Shown here: positions 21,667 to 32,935 of the stretch, piece after piece | Layout of the letters: each line of letters begins with the position of its first letter | Numbering within the stretch: position 1 is the first letter of the stretch | Origin: Bigelowiella natans CCMP2755 | Taxonomy: Eukaryota > Cercozoa > Chlorarachniophyceae | DNA length: 35,000 nt | NCBI GenBank assembly: GCA_000320545.1 | Contig: ADNK01000148.1 | Location: 1 to 35,000 of the forward strand | Direction of reading: 5' to 3' | Program-made: the position numbers and the translations under genes | The notes under the pieces: generated by a model | Database searches by the model: none | Told to the model about the DNA's origin: nothing | The model's input: the letters and a program-made list of their open reading frames with translations, nothing else

Positions 21667-22027
21667 TCATAGCGACCGGGGTCCCTTTGTATTAGTTTCC
21701 AACGAATCGAAGAATATGAATACAAGAGCTTCCTGCTGTATCCTCCGAAGCATGCCCCCCCTCCCTCCCATCACTGCCGAGTATTCCTTAATGAAGAAAC
21801 AAGAGAGGGCATTTTGAAGGAAATCAGTTACTTATGAACACTCACACGTTCGAAGAAAGAGAATAAGACAGATAGGGAATGCGATAGAGGGGGGGGGGGG
21901 AGAGAAACGTGCGATATCCAGTGAGAAGGTTTCTTGATGATAATATCATGATCACCGTGCATACGGGTAGGTGAATGTACCGTATCTGTAAGAGTCAGGA
22001 CAACTGAGTCCGGCCGATTTGCAATAC
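20551..22027. other. Tail-to-tail intergenic region rich in CTAG palindromes
   Basis: This stretch lies between the polymerase stop (AATAAA at 20560-20565) and the partly resolved KH gene. It holds no supported gene. It contains two perfect 20-base palindromes (20945-20964 and 21002-21021), three ACATCTAG units at 21141-21166, several TCTAGA sites, a GC/CA run (about 21505-21533), an AT run (21630-21664) and a G run near 21891. The 3' exons of the KH gene may lie in its right part. Confidence 0.6.
20945..21021. repeat. Two perfect 20-base palindromes
   Basis: CATGCTAGCATGCTAGCATG (20945-20964) and ATATCTAGCTAGCTAGATAT (21002-21021) each equal their reverse complement. They sit 38 bases apart in a noncoding region and share CTAGC cores. 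Confidence 0.85.
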
Positions 22028-23688
22028 CTCCGAACGACTTTCCTGCATAGCGATCTGCCACAAGAAGATGAAGAAAAGCCAAATAAAACCAGATTCATCA
22101 TCATCATCATATCATCGCCATAAACACAAAGTCTTTGTCATATCAAAATCCAGTAATACACATGGGTATATGTTTAGAAATATATATAAGCAAAGGTGTG
22201 CCTTCCCGCAAACAGGACGCGACTAAGTATACTCATCACTAGGATGTAAATTACTTGTTTTTTGCTTGAGCATAATACTAATGGCTAGCTTAGCCCGTCC
22301 CACCGCTTGTTCCGGCCCTCTTATGGTCAAAAGCTATTGCAAACAGCCATTGAGTATATTCAGTTAGCATTTGTGGTGTAAATCAGTGTACACAGCTGAT
22401 CAGATCAGCACCTGTTGCGACTTAGAAAAGTAGAGCCTCGCTCCAGAAAAATCTTCTAGGAACTCTTTGGTTTCCCCTCCTTTGCCGAGCAAGTATCCGA
22501 AGCATCCCTCTGAAAATTTGGAACGTGGTGTGATTAGCTGTGAGAGGAGAGATTTTAAACCTCCCAAGTAGACGGCTATGCAGGAATTTTCAGGGAACAA
22601 ATCGACTCGAATTGTACACCTTTGATTCTCATCTCCGCAAAATAGTCATCTTCTCTTGAGTGGGCCCGACGATGTCGCCTCCTACTGATCGACCGTCTTC
22701 GCATTCTTCTCCGAATATGATCCATCCTTCTAGAGGATGATCGTGAGTAGCTACGCCGATAATTGTGGCGGCTATGTCGTAGTGTTTGAAGTCTATCCTC
22801 CTTTCGATTCTGAACAACGAACGGTGAGAGTAAAACGGACGGACATCTAGTAATTATATTCATAACCAACATGCATCTTTTATCTCCCTTCCATCTGTTC
22901 ATAGTGTGTTGATGTGCGACTAAGTGTGATTTCGATATCTGCAGCATTATGTGACAGAGCACGAACTTGTCCAGCGAGCAGTACGGTATCGCCAGACCAA
23001 CGAAGGCGATCAGGGAGCCATTCAGAGATGAGAATAATTACAGTTACTCCAATTAGCAGTGCTCGGTTCATTGACCCTCATCATGATGCCCCCCCCATGC
23101 GGGCAGCTGTGACTTACAACTGCGGAGAAGGGAGTTGTGATACAGACTTCGGAACCTCGACAACAAGTTTCAGTCCTGATGAGGCATATCGTGAATTTTC
23201 AAAAATTTAAAAATTAAGATGTTCCTTTCATACGATATAGACTATCCTTTGTCGCACAAGGAAATCAAAGGTATTTACCCACTTTCTCCCATCGGACTTC
23301 TGGATGAAATGTCGGGAACGTTCTACTTTGTAAGAGCTTACAGTCCAAAACCCAGTGCTTGATGACCCAATATTTTCCGATTATCTAGATTATTTGTGTT
23401 ATTCTTCATGTCGCAACTTAAAATTCACCGAAGTATTATTAAGATAAGATTTCCTGTACCTCAACGCGAGCATCTACGTTCATCTGCATCAACAGAACGG
23501 ACAGGGGACTTGGGCTTAACGGCGATGGGATGGCGGCCGGCGCTTGTGCGGGTTTGTGCACGCCCTTCTCTGTTATTGCCAGCGCAGGGAAGGGTTCGAC
23601 TTGTAGACCATATTTTCTCTTGTGGGGTCCTTCCTTTCCCCGTTCAAAGGAGCTATCTGTGCAATGTTGAGAATCGTAGCCGGCATTG
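22028..23688 (-). CDS. KH-domain RNA-binding protein with RS-rich segment (partial model)
   Basis: The exons that can be supported are 22809-22618 and 22537-22412, joined in phase 0 by an 80-base GT-AG intron. A likely next exon is 22054-22028. The first exon encodes an Arg/Ser-rich stretch (HSRHNYRRSYSRSSSRRMDH, SRRRHRRAHSRED). The second encodes a KH core with GCFGYLLGKGGETKEFLEDF and SGARLYFS, in which the GKGG loop is the RNA-contact signature. Possible upstream exons are 23688-23460 (ends GAG before a GT donor, Pro-rich), 23299-23279, and 23175-23118 (LKLVVEVPKS). The frame at 23071-22880 has LLAGQVRALSHNAADIEI, like the back half of a second, degenerate KH. Phases between these are not settled, and the start and stop are unknown. 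Pre-mRNA processing or RNA binding is the likely role. Confidence 0.45.
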
Positions 23689-23908
23689 CTGACGATTCCT
23701 TATCGCTCAATTCAAATTGCTCTTTGGCTGCGACTAGCTGCTGTAGATCCTATTTGGATGATATATTATATCCGGTCAGGAAAAGGCTGTCCTGCTCCTC
23801 GTCGCTATGTGTAGTCTGATGTTCTACGACATATTCAAACATTCCTTATCGCCGAATCTTCCCCCGTGGTCAGGGAGTATCTAACAAGCTGTAAATCATT
23901 TTTTTTAA

Positions 23909-24348
23909 ATGATATGTTCAATAATAATGAAAGCGGCGATAATTATTGTTCTCGTTGTTGCTGTTTTCATTGCAACTTCCAGCAAATCCATGGTATTTTA
24001 TGAAGGCTCGTCAGAAAGGCTATTGAACGATGCCGCGAATGAATATTCTTCCTCATCAACTCCACGGATGAATCAACCAAAACCAAGCGATGATGTTGTC
24101 AAAAAACATCCTACGAGTCTTGGAGAGGACGAAAGGCTTCTGATCAAATATATCGAAAGCATGCAGTATCCATCCTCCTGCACAGGAAGGACCTTTGCCA
24201 GATGGCCAGGGGGGTTCTCAGGCTACGGCTCACAGGCATGCTTCAATATCTCTTCGTGCCTTTTATCCTTTCAACAAATCATTTTATTCGAACTAAACAC
24301 ATACCCTGAAGGGCTTTCTGCGTTTGCCAAGAAGCACGGGCGCGCGCG

Positions 24349-24379
<31 letters not shown>

Positions 24380-24749
24380 GCTTTGATTTTAAGAAAGTTG
24401 ACCCATTCTTACTTCTCTCTTCTTCTCTATTCTCCTTCCCTCTGATAGATTGGAATTCTGGTGCGTAGCCTGGTGAACGGTCTCCTGACAGGACACACGA
24501 CTGTCGTAGGGCCCGGCTATCACGGCAAACATCCATATGTCTCAAAGAAGCGCTGTCCGAAGCGTACCATCACCGGGTGTGTGTATCGGGAGCTTTCTAA
24601 TTGTACAGCGAGGCAGGGACGGAACGCAAACTTGGATGCTGAAGATTGCACCGGGTGGACTCAGACTGCCTTCGATGACCTGGGAAGGCGGGCGGGTTTG
24701 AAGAGTAGCCACTCTAAGATATGGTGCGATGAGGAGGATTTCGGAGTGC

Positions 24750-24804
<55 letters not shown>

Positions 24805-25748
24805 TGTGTTTATCTTCTATTTTTCGAGTTCTTTCTCATTTTTTTCCTTCTCACATGTATATTTTGGGTGGGTGAGGTCCTTCGAGCATGTGAAGCAAAG
24901 CTAACGTATGAGAAGTGGCCTTTTATTCCCACTTGAACGATCATGGAAGAATTTGATGGTCTCTAAAGCACATGTAGTGCGCCGTGTCCTCCACGTTGGC
25001 TGTTCTTGCCAAATCGTACGACTAGAAATTGTTGTTATATATTTACGATGAGAGCAAAACGGACAAATACACTCTTCAGGTACTTCACTCGCATTTTACG
25101 TTGGCTCATGACCCCAAATGAGGACTTGCAGAAACACATCGATATTTTCCGCGAGAAGTTCTTCCCTCGCATCTCTGGCGAGAAGAGCTTGTGCGTGCAT
25201 GTCAGACATGGCGACCGAAAAGAGTCCAAGCAATACCCTGACGAGCAGTAATAATTAATCAACATTGAAAATGAGTGTTTACGTGAAGAACACAGGGAAA
25301 CAACTCATAAATTATTCTGGGATAACCATACGTGAATGAGCGAGCGGCCTCAACACATATAATATAAACTAAGGAAGATAACGATCATAAACAGCCGCAA
25401 AAGTGTTCGTTCGCACACGGTGCAGTCACCCTTGGAGTTTGAAATGATAAAGTAAGTAACCCCTAATTCATTCAGGTACGCCGCCATTGTGAATCAAGCC
25501 ATTTACACGCACGGATTCAACCGAATATACTTAATGAGCGATGATCCAGAGAGCTACAAAAACCTCCGAGCGCTCATTCGGCCCCCAATATCGACGATTC
25601 CTCAGGAGTACTTTGCCGTCGTGAACTACACTGGAAATCGCCAGCATGCCGCCAACATTGTGTGGGAACGCCAAAAGTAGTCTACTACTAATGTATGAAA
25701 GAGGAGAGAAGTCTGTGACTAATTCATTAATTTGAATTCGAAAATATT

Positions 25749-25789
<41 letters not shown>

Positions 25790-26105
25790 ATATGATCCCG
25801 AAAAGGGCGTGAGCTGGGACGAAGCGTTGCTTTTTTCCGCTATCTTTGAGCTCTGGATCGAGAATTGCGAAGGGTTGATAGGCAACTTTAAGAGCAGCTT
25901 TCCGTCAATCATGTTCTTCCTAAGACTTGCGGACTCTCCCTTCGAATTTCACTACGATATGGACAAGGGGGGTACGCCATCTTTATGCCTGAACCACATG
26001 GCCCCACTCCCCATGGGTCACATCACAGACATTCATGGTGTAAAGATCTTGGGGAATAGCAGCACGGGCTGGAAATCCAAGCCATTGTGGTTGGGTGAAT
26101 GGTAG
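23909..26105 (+). CDS. Fucosyltransferase-like type II membrane enzyme (GT23/FUT8 type)
   Basis: Six exons, 23909-24235, 24449-24745, 24877-24905, 25026-25247, 25476-25676 and 25790-26105, keep phase and give 463 residues; a second ATG lies at 23927. A signal anchor (AAIIIVLVVAVFIAT) suggests a Golgi lumenal enzyme. The nucleotide-sugar loop is LCVHVRHGDRKES (HVRHGD at residues 276-281), a variant of the H-x-R-R-x-D motif of alpha-1,6-fucosyltransferases. It is followed by GFNRIYLMSDDPE and, near the end, EGLIGNFKSSFPSIMFFLRL, matching the late GT23 motif that closes the donor site. SGYGSQIG resembles the family's GYG-Q segment. The first intron appears to use a GC donor (24236), since joining CAG to ATT restores this motif. 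The role would be fucosylation of glycoprotein glycans. The replacement of the second Arg by His is unusual, so donor and linkage are uncertain. Confidence 0.75.
24340..24379. repeat. GC/CA compound microsatellite in a GC-AG intron
   Basis: A GC run (24340-24357) passes into a CA run (24357-24379) within the first fucosyltransferase intron. GT/GA and GT runs occupy the later introns at 24749-24801 and 25751-25787. The last of these ends two bases before the acceptor AG. Confidence 0.85.
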
Positions 26106-27095
26106 TGTTAGTTCTAGTGGTAGTAGTAGTAGTAGTAGTAGTAGTAGTTATTATCTGCATAGCAATGGCTGGGAATCTTCAAAACATCCAGTGTCCATCG
26201 CTATTTAGATGTTTCGAATAAGTTGGGTGTAGCACGCACCCAAATTAATTTTACAATTGCCTTGATGTTATTTAATTCATAACTAGTAATACGTCACAAA
26301 GCTCTGGCTGTCGATATGCCAGGCGAGTTCAATGTTATTATGTCGCGCATTACATAAAAATCCATGTCGCGCATTACTGGTTTACATGAAAATCCATTGA
26401 GATTTGAAATTGCACGAACTGAGCGAATGTGCTTTTTTGCTCTACTAAATGCCTAGCAGGGCGAATTTGCTTCTTTCGAACATGGCAGAAAGATCAAAGC
26501 AGCTGCACTGTGGCTAGATGCGTGCATGATCATGCAGCAAATTTTAACATGGGTCTTGCTGTTACTATCTAGCTATGTCCCTGTGTGGAACCATGCTGAT
26601 CTAATTCAGTGAGCTTGGGACCAACTAGCTCAAGCTGCCAGCCGTGTACGCACATGCATACATGCACACATTAATTCATGAGCTATTGCATAATCATAAA
26701 TACATTTATCTAACATGTAAGATAGCCAAAGTTTTAGGAACAACAAGATGTAACAATATCTGATGGTGTTTGTGAGTACCTAAAGGTGATAACATACTGA
26801 AATCTGCATTGCGTGCACTACGTGAAACAAAACCCTAGATACAGTACTGAAGCTAGAGTGAGGTATCGGAATCCAAAGAACCACCAGACAGCTAGGGCTC
26901 CTATGTGGATATAAAGCATACATTCACATTTACAACCGCAATGCCCAATGCTAGCAAGGAAAACAGAGAACATCTGAAGAATGATATTGTAGTATATACA
27001 TACGCCTTCTCATTAACCAACCTGCCCCATAGACTAATAGAGCACTATCCTTCTTTCTCTGCAAAGGAAGACAAACAGCTGTTTAGGTTCACAAC
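26106..27095. other. Tail-to-tail intergenic region
   Basis: This lies between the stop codons of the fucosyltransferase (+) and the kinase (-). It has a TAG triplet run (about 26117-26147) and otherwise AT-rich sequence. The open frame starting at 26905 on the plus strand is antisense to the kinase 3' end and has no family features. No gene was seen. Confidence 0.6.
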
Positions 27096-29367
27096 TCACG
27101 GTTGTAGGTTTGTAGGGGGGGTGGGGGGGGGGGGTAGGGTCAATACTCGCGGTGATTCATATGCTACCTCCAAAGCGGGTATAGATGCGGATTCTTTCTT
27201 TTCCTCCTGTTTCCCAGAATTTTTCAAACTCCGTAATTTAATTGTATTACACTTGAGTTTTCTCTCATATTGTTCTGCCAAGCTCTGGTCTTGGAAGCTT
27301 ACTCTCTCCACAGTTATCTCTGTACCTGCGAGAAATAATGTTCAGGATACGGTAGTTCACTCTCTGCACCAACTCAGTATTCTAATAGACAAGCGAACAG
27401 GAAGCACAAGCATTTCTACAATATACCTTCTGATTTGTTATCTGCCAAATCAAACGATTTTGTACCGTAGTCGTAGTCATCGTCCGAGTCTTCCGAGAAC
27501 TCGTTGCCTTCTTCTGTTTGAATGGCAGAAAAGCTTACACTCTTCATATTGGTTCTATCCGCCTGAAAGCTGCCCGTTTGGAAGCTTGCCGACTCAAAAC
27601 CGGCAGTTTGGAACCCCCCAGACTCGGCGGCCACAGTTTTAAACCCAACACTTTTGAACCCACCACTATTGTTCGAGTCCACCCCTGTCTTCATCTTTGC
27701 CACTGTTCCATCCTTTGAGTCCACCCCCCTTTTCGTCTGAGCCACAGTTCCATATCCTTGACTAACAACCTTTCCTCTAGAAGTTGAACTGTTCGCTGCG
27801 AACGTCCGCATACCATTTGTCTTGCCCTCTGGGCGTTTTGCGCTTTTCTTTGCAGTTGCGGGTGGGGGAGCGAGATGTTGCTGGGGAAATGCTCCTTCCC
27901 CAGGTGAGCCCAAATTCTTTAACTTTTCCTTGCGTTGTATCCGAATTCGGTTCTTACATTCCTCTTCGAGAGGTGATGGCCCGCAAGCAGCTCTGTACAG
28001 GGCACTTGAGACAAAGGGATGCCCTAAAAGCTCGCGCGGGAGTGGTCGTTTTTTCGGATCTTTCTGGAGCATCTTCGTTAGGAGAGAGTGGAAATCCTCG
28101 GTCCATCTTGACCTGTGACTTAGCTTGGGAGCGGGATTTTTGAGGATAGCGCGCAGAATACCAAAGACCGATCTCATCTCGGCATGTGGTGGGACTCCCT
28201 CCGCTAGTTCCATAAAGGTTATAGCCAGTGACCAAACGTCGGATTGGAAGGAGGCACCGCGCTCTTCGATGACTTCTGGCGGCATCCAGAAAGGCGAGCC
28301 AACCACCCGTTTCGACTCATCACTCTTGGAGTCTAGTGTTGCATGGGCTGAAAAGAGTAGATCGTAGTTTTGTCAGGAATTGTGGTGAACAGTCAAAGGG
28401 TGGGTTTATGTGTGTGTGTGTGTGCGTGTGACGTACTTGAGGCGCTGAACGACACTCCAAAGTCAGTTATTTTCACTTGACCCTCTCTCGTCAATAGAAT
28501 GTTTGCAGCCTTTAGATCGCGATGGATTACTTTACGATTGTGAAGATAATTTAAGGCTTTGAGGGACATGGCACACACATATTGAATTTTCTCCTCTGGC
28601 AAGGGTCCGAATGTATCGAGAAAATCACGTAGGGAGCCTCCCCTGCAAAGCTCCATCAAAATCCAAAGTCGTTTACAATGATCCGGTCCCGCACAGCCGT
28701 AGAACGAGACAATGCCTTCATGCTTGCATTTCTTTAGGACATCGACTTCAGCCTTGATATCCTCTGGTTTTTCGCCGTTAATTTTCATGTCAATCATTTT
28801 TATTGCCATTTGCATACCGCTGCCGCGATGGAAGCCGAGGCAGACTGATCCAAAGGACCCCTTTCCCAACAGGCGTCCGACCAGAAAGTCTTTCTTGAGG
28901 TCGCTGTTATGCCACTCGTAGTTAACGTTGACGTGAGACACATGCTTGACATTGTAAGGTTTACTAACACCGGATTGCCTCTCCTTCTCCTTTTCCAGAA
29001 GCCAATTGAAAGCATGCACGTATATGTCACGTTCAGTTTCACTCATACATTGCAAGTCAAGAGTTCTGTTTGCAAATACGAGTGAGAAGCAGGCCATATC
29101 GGCACCTTTACCGTAGCTGGTCTGAAACACTGCTGTCTGTCTTCCGCTCAGTACCTTTTCCAATTCTTTGACTTTCGCTACTTTTGCCCCTTTAGTGGTG
29201 AGTTTTGCTGGAGTAGCAGCCCAACGCACCTCCTTGAAGTCGCGAGTACAAACCATAAAGCGCTTGTGGGGACGACTTTTCGCCACATGCTTAAGAAACC
29301 AGTTCGAAGTGATTAACTTGGTAGCGAGCTGATACTCGGATACATTTTTGCCATCTCTCTCTGACAT
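27096..29367 (-). CDS. PH-domain STE20-family serine/threonine protein kinase
   Basis: Three exons, 29367-28437, 28347-27427 and 27325-27096, join in phase to give 693 residues. Residues about 20-125 look like a PH domain of the phospholipase-C type (NWFLKHVAKSRPHKRFMVCT ending in a Trp-containing helix), so it probably binds phosphoinositides or lipid membranes. The kinase domain (about 160-430) has LGKGSFGSV, the ATP lysine in MAIKM (Lys190), HRDLKAANIL, DFGVS, and a STE20-type activation segment GSPFWMPPEV with SDVWSLAITFMELAEG. All catalytic residues are present, so an active kinase is expected. The C-terminus is a Lys-rich then Gly/Phe-rich region with short GFx repeats and an acidic EDSDDDYDYG patch, ending in a Pro run. 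The Pro run is encoded opposite a G tract at about 27116-27137, where length errors could shift the last residues. It is divergently paired with the GPCR gene. Confidence 0.92.
27114..27137. repeat. Poly-G tract inside the last kinase exon
   Basis: On the kinase strand it encodes PPPPTPP near the C-terminus. Slippage or a sequencing error here would change the frame of only the last several residues. Confidence 0.7.
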
Positions 29368-30054
29368 CTTCTTGATTTAGTAAAAGGGGAGAACTGGCTC
29401 ACGTGCGTGTTATGTATCGTGGCAGCGCGAAGGAAAGTAGGCAGGATTCCTTAATTTCGATCAGCTCACGAAAGGAGAGTAGCGGCCCTGCATAGATCTG
29501 GCAAAGATACACCCTGGACACGTGGCAGAAGCCGTAACGCTTCACTCTGTCGCAGTTTTGGTCATACCTAGTGCGTTTTTTAAGGCGAAATTACGCAAAA
29601 CAAAAGGCTGCTGCTGCTGCTGCTCTACTACAAGGGAGCCTATGTCAACATCATTGATTTATTAAACTAGATCTAGATATACGAGTAACTCCCGACGAGG
29701 AAACTGTCCTGCCGAGAGCAAGAGGTTTCCTAGTCGTAACGTGGGGTCTCTCTCACCAAGAATAGATCGATCTCATCCATCATCTCTCGGTAGTAGCCCT
29801 TTTTTGTGATAGCGACAAGAGATTTCACCGCCAAAAAACTCCTTTTACTGGTGGTATGTGTGTTGCGACACGGTTTAGTCGTCAGCCGATGCTGGTAGAC
29901 TACCTCTCCTGTCCCTTTTCTTACATCCGATGTAGGAGTTACGCCTGTCGGATGGAGAGGAGTTATCCTTTCTGTTTGTGTTTGTGCCAAACCAGGAAGC
30001 TCTCTTTGCGTGGAATAATTATTGTGTGAACTCTCAGTTCATAACCCTCAGTTC
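29368..30054. other. Head-to-head intergenic region, likely bidirectional promoter
   Basis: 687 bases separate the kinase ATG (-) from the GPCR ATG (+). It holds a CTG run (about 29607-29623), TCTAGAT palindromes near 29672, and a minus-strand open frame of about 86-100 codons (29990-29730) that lacks an ATG and was not accepted as a gene. Confidence 0.5.
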
Positions 30055-31618
30055 ATGATTCTAGGCATTGCTTACCTCCTCATCCTCATCGTTGGTGGTG
30101 GAAGATGCTTGCAGTCCGCGCCGAAGAATGTTTATCGTGTCGGCATTTACAGAAACATGGTGTCTAGATACAGGGCCACGTTCGAGACGTAAGACGCCTT
30201 ATTTCAACCAATGTTTCCCTCTTTACTTATGTTCTGTCTCCAACAGGTACTTAACTGAAGAAGTTGGACCCTTATTCAATCCGCCGATTCGCTTCGAGGC
30301 CGTTGAGGTCTCTGGTATAAAAGACGTAATTTCGAACAAGAGCTTCGTAGACTTTGCCTTGTTCGATGCGAAAAGTATGGCATGCGTGATGATGGCGGGT
30401 GGTAGTTTGTCACCTTTGGCTACAAGATGTCGAGACGTGGGTGGAGGACTGTGCTCCGACGAGCTTGGGGCTACGATATTTGTGCGGCATGACAACGATG
30501 CCATAAACAGCACAATCGACCTACGGGACAAAAAAATAGGGATTTACAAAACTACCTACTTTCAGTCGTTTCAAATCCCAAACTACGAGATTCTGCAAGA
30601 TACAGGACTAGTGCTCTTTGCTGACGCCGCGCAAATTGTGACAAGAACCAGTTCAACCAATGCTTATCGAGAGGTCATTGATGGCAGCTTGGACGCTGCC
30701 TTCGTCTCTCAAGGAAAGCTTGAGGTCCAGTATCAATAAATTGTGACAATTTCATCCAATTGGCTTTTGTGGGTCGCTAAAGTTTTGTTTGCACTATTCT
30801 TACAGTCCCTGGAAAGGTCAGGTAGAGCAAACCTCTCCCTTGTCAAAGTGCTCCACCCAAGAACCACCACGAGCTCCGGGGCTCCCTCTCCTCTCCTTCT
30901 CTCCACCGAGACGTACCCAGAGTTCACTCTGTCATACTCGGGGAGGTTTTCTCAGGGGAACATGGAAGTGGTACGGAAGGTAACGAATGCGATTTTTGAC
31001 CTCAACGCGACGCACTCTGCAGCAGTGTCAGGTGGATATCTACGGTGGAACCTACCCTCTCCCGCCATCAGCGAAACAAGAGATCTTCTGGAGGACCTCG
31101 GTTTCGTCCCCATTGATGCACGCACCAAACAGAGAAAATGTGTCGGCCAACGCAGCAACATGTACGATGGAATTCGCTGCCCAAGCGGTTACTTTCTAGC
31201 CCTAGAAACGACTGTTAGCAAACAATGTCGCGAACAAAACATCTCCTGCCCTTCTGGTCGAGAGTGTATATGCAGGCCGTGTAAAAAGTCGCATGCGGTA
31301 AATATATTTGCTGGAATTCCAAGTGTTATTCCAATTCGTGATGGTATGATATCGTCGCTACCGTGCTCCAAGATGAAGGTATGCTACAACACCACTCAGT
31401 TGCAGCCGGTTAGGATGACTGTCTTTGACAATAAGTATACTGGAAAGCAGCTGCGATACTCATTGAAGATGGTATCCACTCTCGACGGATATCCCCTTGT
31501 GGGAACAGTCAATGCAAGCTCAAACTTCACGTACGAGTTTAAAATTGCAGGGAGAGAGGTCAGTATCAGCGTGTGCGGTGTGATGTGTGTACAATCTTCT
31601 TCTCCCCCCCCCCCTCTC

Positions 31619-31676
<58 letters not shown>

Positions 31677-32886
31677 TGTATGTGTGTCTGAAAAACTAAC
31701 CTCTACAAAACATACACGAGCACATCAAAGACTCTTGATGATGCCCACAATCACCCCTTTTCAGGTCGGGATTAGTGCGCTAGAAATATTCCTCGGTGGA
31801 GAGCAAGTTGAGTCTTCTCCTACTCTTATCAGAATCGAGCCCAGGCTCTGCAACGAAGGCGAAGTAGCTACTGTATTCGGAGAGTGCATGTCCAAAACCG
31901 ATCACTACATCCCAAGCTGGATGTCGGCAATCATACTATCCTTATTTTTCATCAGCTTTGCCATATGTCTGTTGCTTGCAGCATGGACCTATACCTTCAG
32001 GCAGAGTGCTATAGTGACTGCATCCCAAAAGAGCTTCCTGTACTTGATTTGTATTGGGACTGCTATCAGCCTGACGTCCATTCTGATGTTCCAATTCGAT
32101 GACAATCCTGACCCCGCCTCCACTTTTCCGACTGTCACGGAGGAATCGCTGGATACCTTGTGTGTTGCATCGTTCTGGGCCTACGGTATCGGTTTCTGCC
32201 TCACAATCGCAGCAATCTATGCGAAGCTTCTCAGGGCTAAAAATCTCACACTTGACACCCTCGATAAATCGAAGCTACGACGAAAAGCGAGCAACCGTGA
32301 ACCTTCGCAAAACAACATGACCCATTACTTCATGTTGATTTTCAAATCACTAGCTACTGAGGCTCTTCTGCTCACAATATGGACCGTCGTTGATCCACCT
32401 ACATGGGAGCGTGAGTGGTAATTGTAGTCCAGAATTGACATGAGATGTTGTTATAGTTGCACTAATCAATAGAGTTTCTCACAGTTCAGACAACACGTCA
32501 GAGGCCTGTTTCTCAGTTGGAAGATGCGCTGGAGGCACTCCCTCGGTCGTCTTTTACATCTCCATTCTGGTCATCCATTCTCTCGCCTTGGTTGCTGTGC
32601 TAATCCTGTGCTATGAGGTCAAGCTAATCAACACAAATCATATTTTGCAAAGGAATCCATGCTACACGGAACAAATCAGGGTGCTACGAAACGCTTCTAA
32701 GCTGCTTGATTTCCTTCCTATTGTATATCTGCAGGTACGCCTTGTGCCCGAGGAGTTTGCGGAACACAAGTGGATAACAGCCGCGTGTATGAGCTCACTC
32801 GAGGTACTACAGAAGATTGATTGCAATGACGATATAAAAATAATACCTCTCAATCTCCAACCTATGTTCCTATGCAAACGACAATA

Positions 32887-32935
<49 letters not shown>

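Noticed and set aside
22629-22817. Alternative minus frame (HYDIAATIIGVATHDHPLEG) across the RS segment
   Set aside because: It ends in a stop before the KH core. The RS frame joins the KH exon through a proper GT-AG intron in phase 0.
22880-23071. Apparent membrane protein MNRALLIGVTVIILISEWLP
   Set aside because: The hydrophobic start could be a signal anchor, but the later LLAGQVRALSHNAADIEI fits the back half of a KH domain on the same strand, so it is noted with the KH gene instead.
26905-27642. 245-codon plus-strand open frame
   Set aside because: It is antisense to the kinase C-terminal exons, crosses the poly-G tract and has no recognisable domain.
29730-29990. Minus-strand open frame ending EMMDEIDLFLVRETPRYD
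   Set aside because: It reads somewhat like protein but has no ATG. An upstream exon would overlap the GPCR start, and no family is recognisable.
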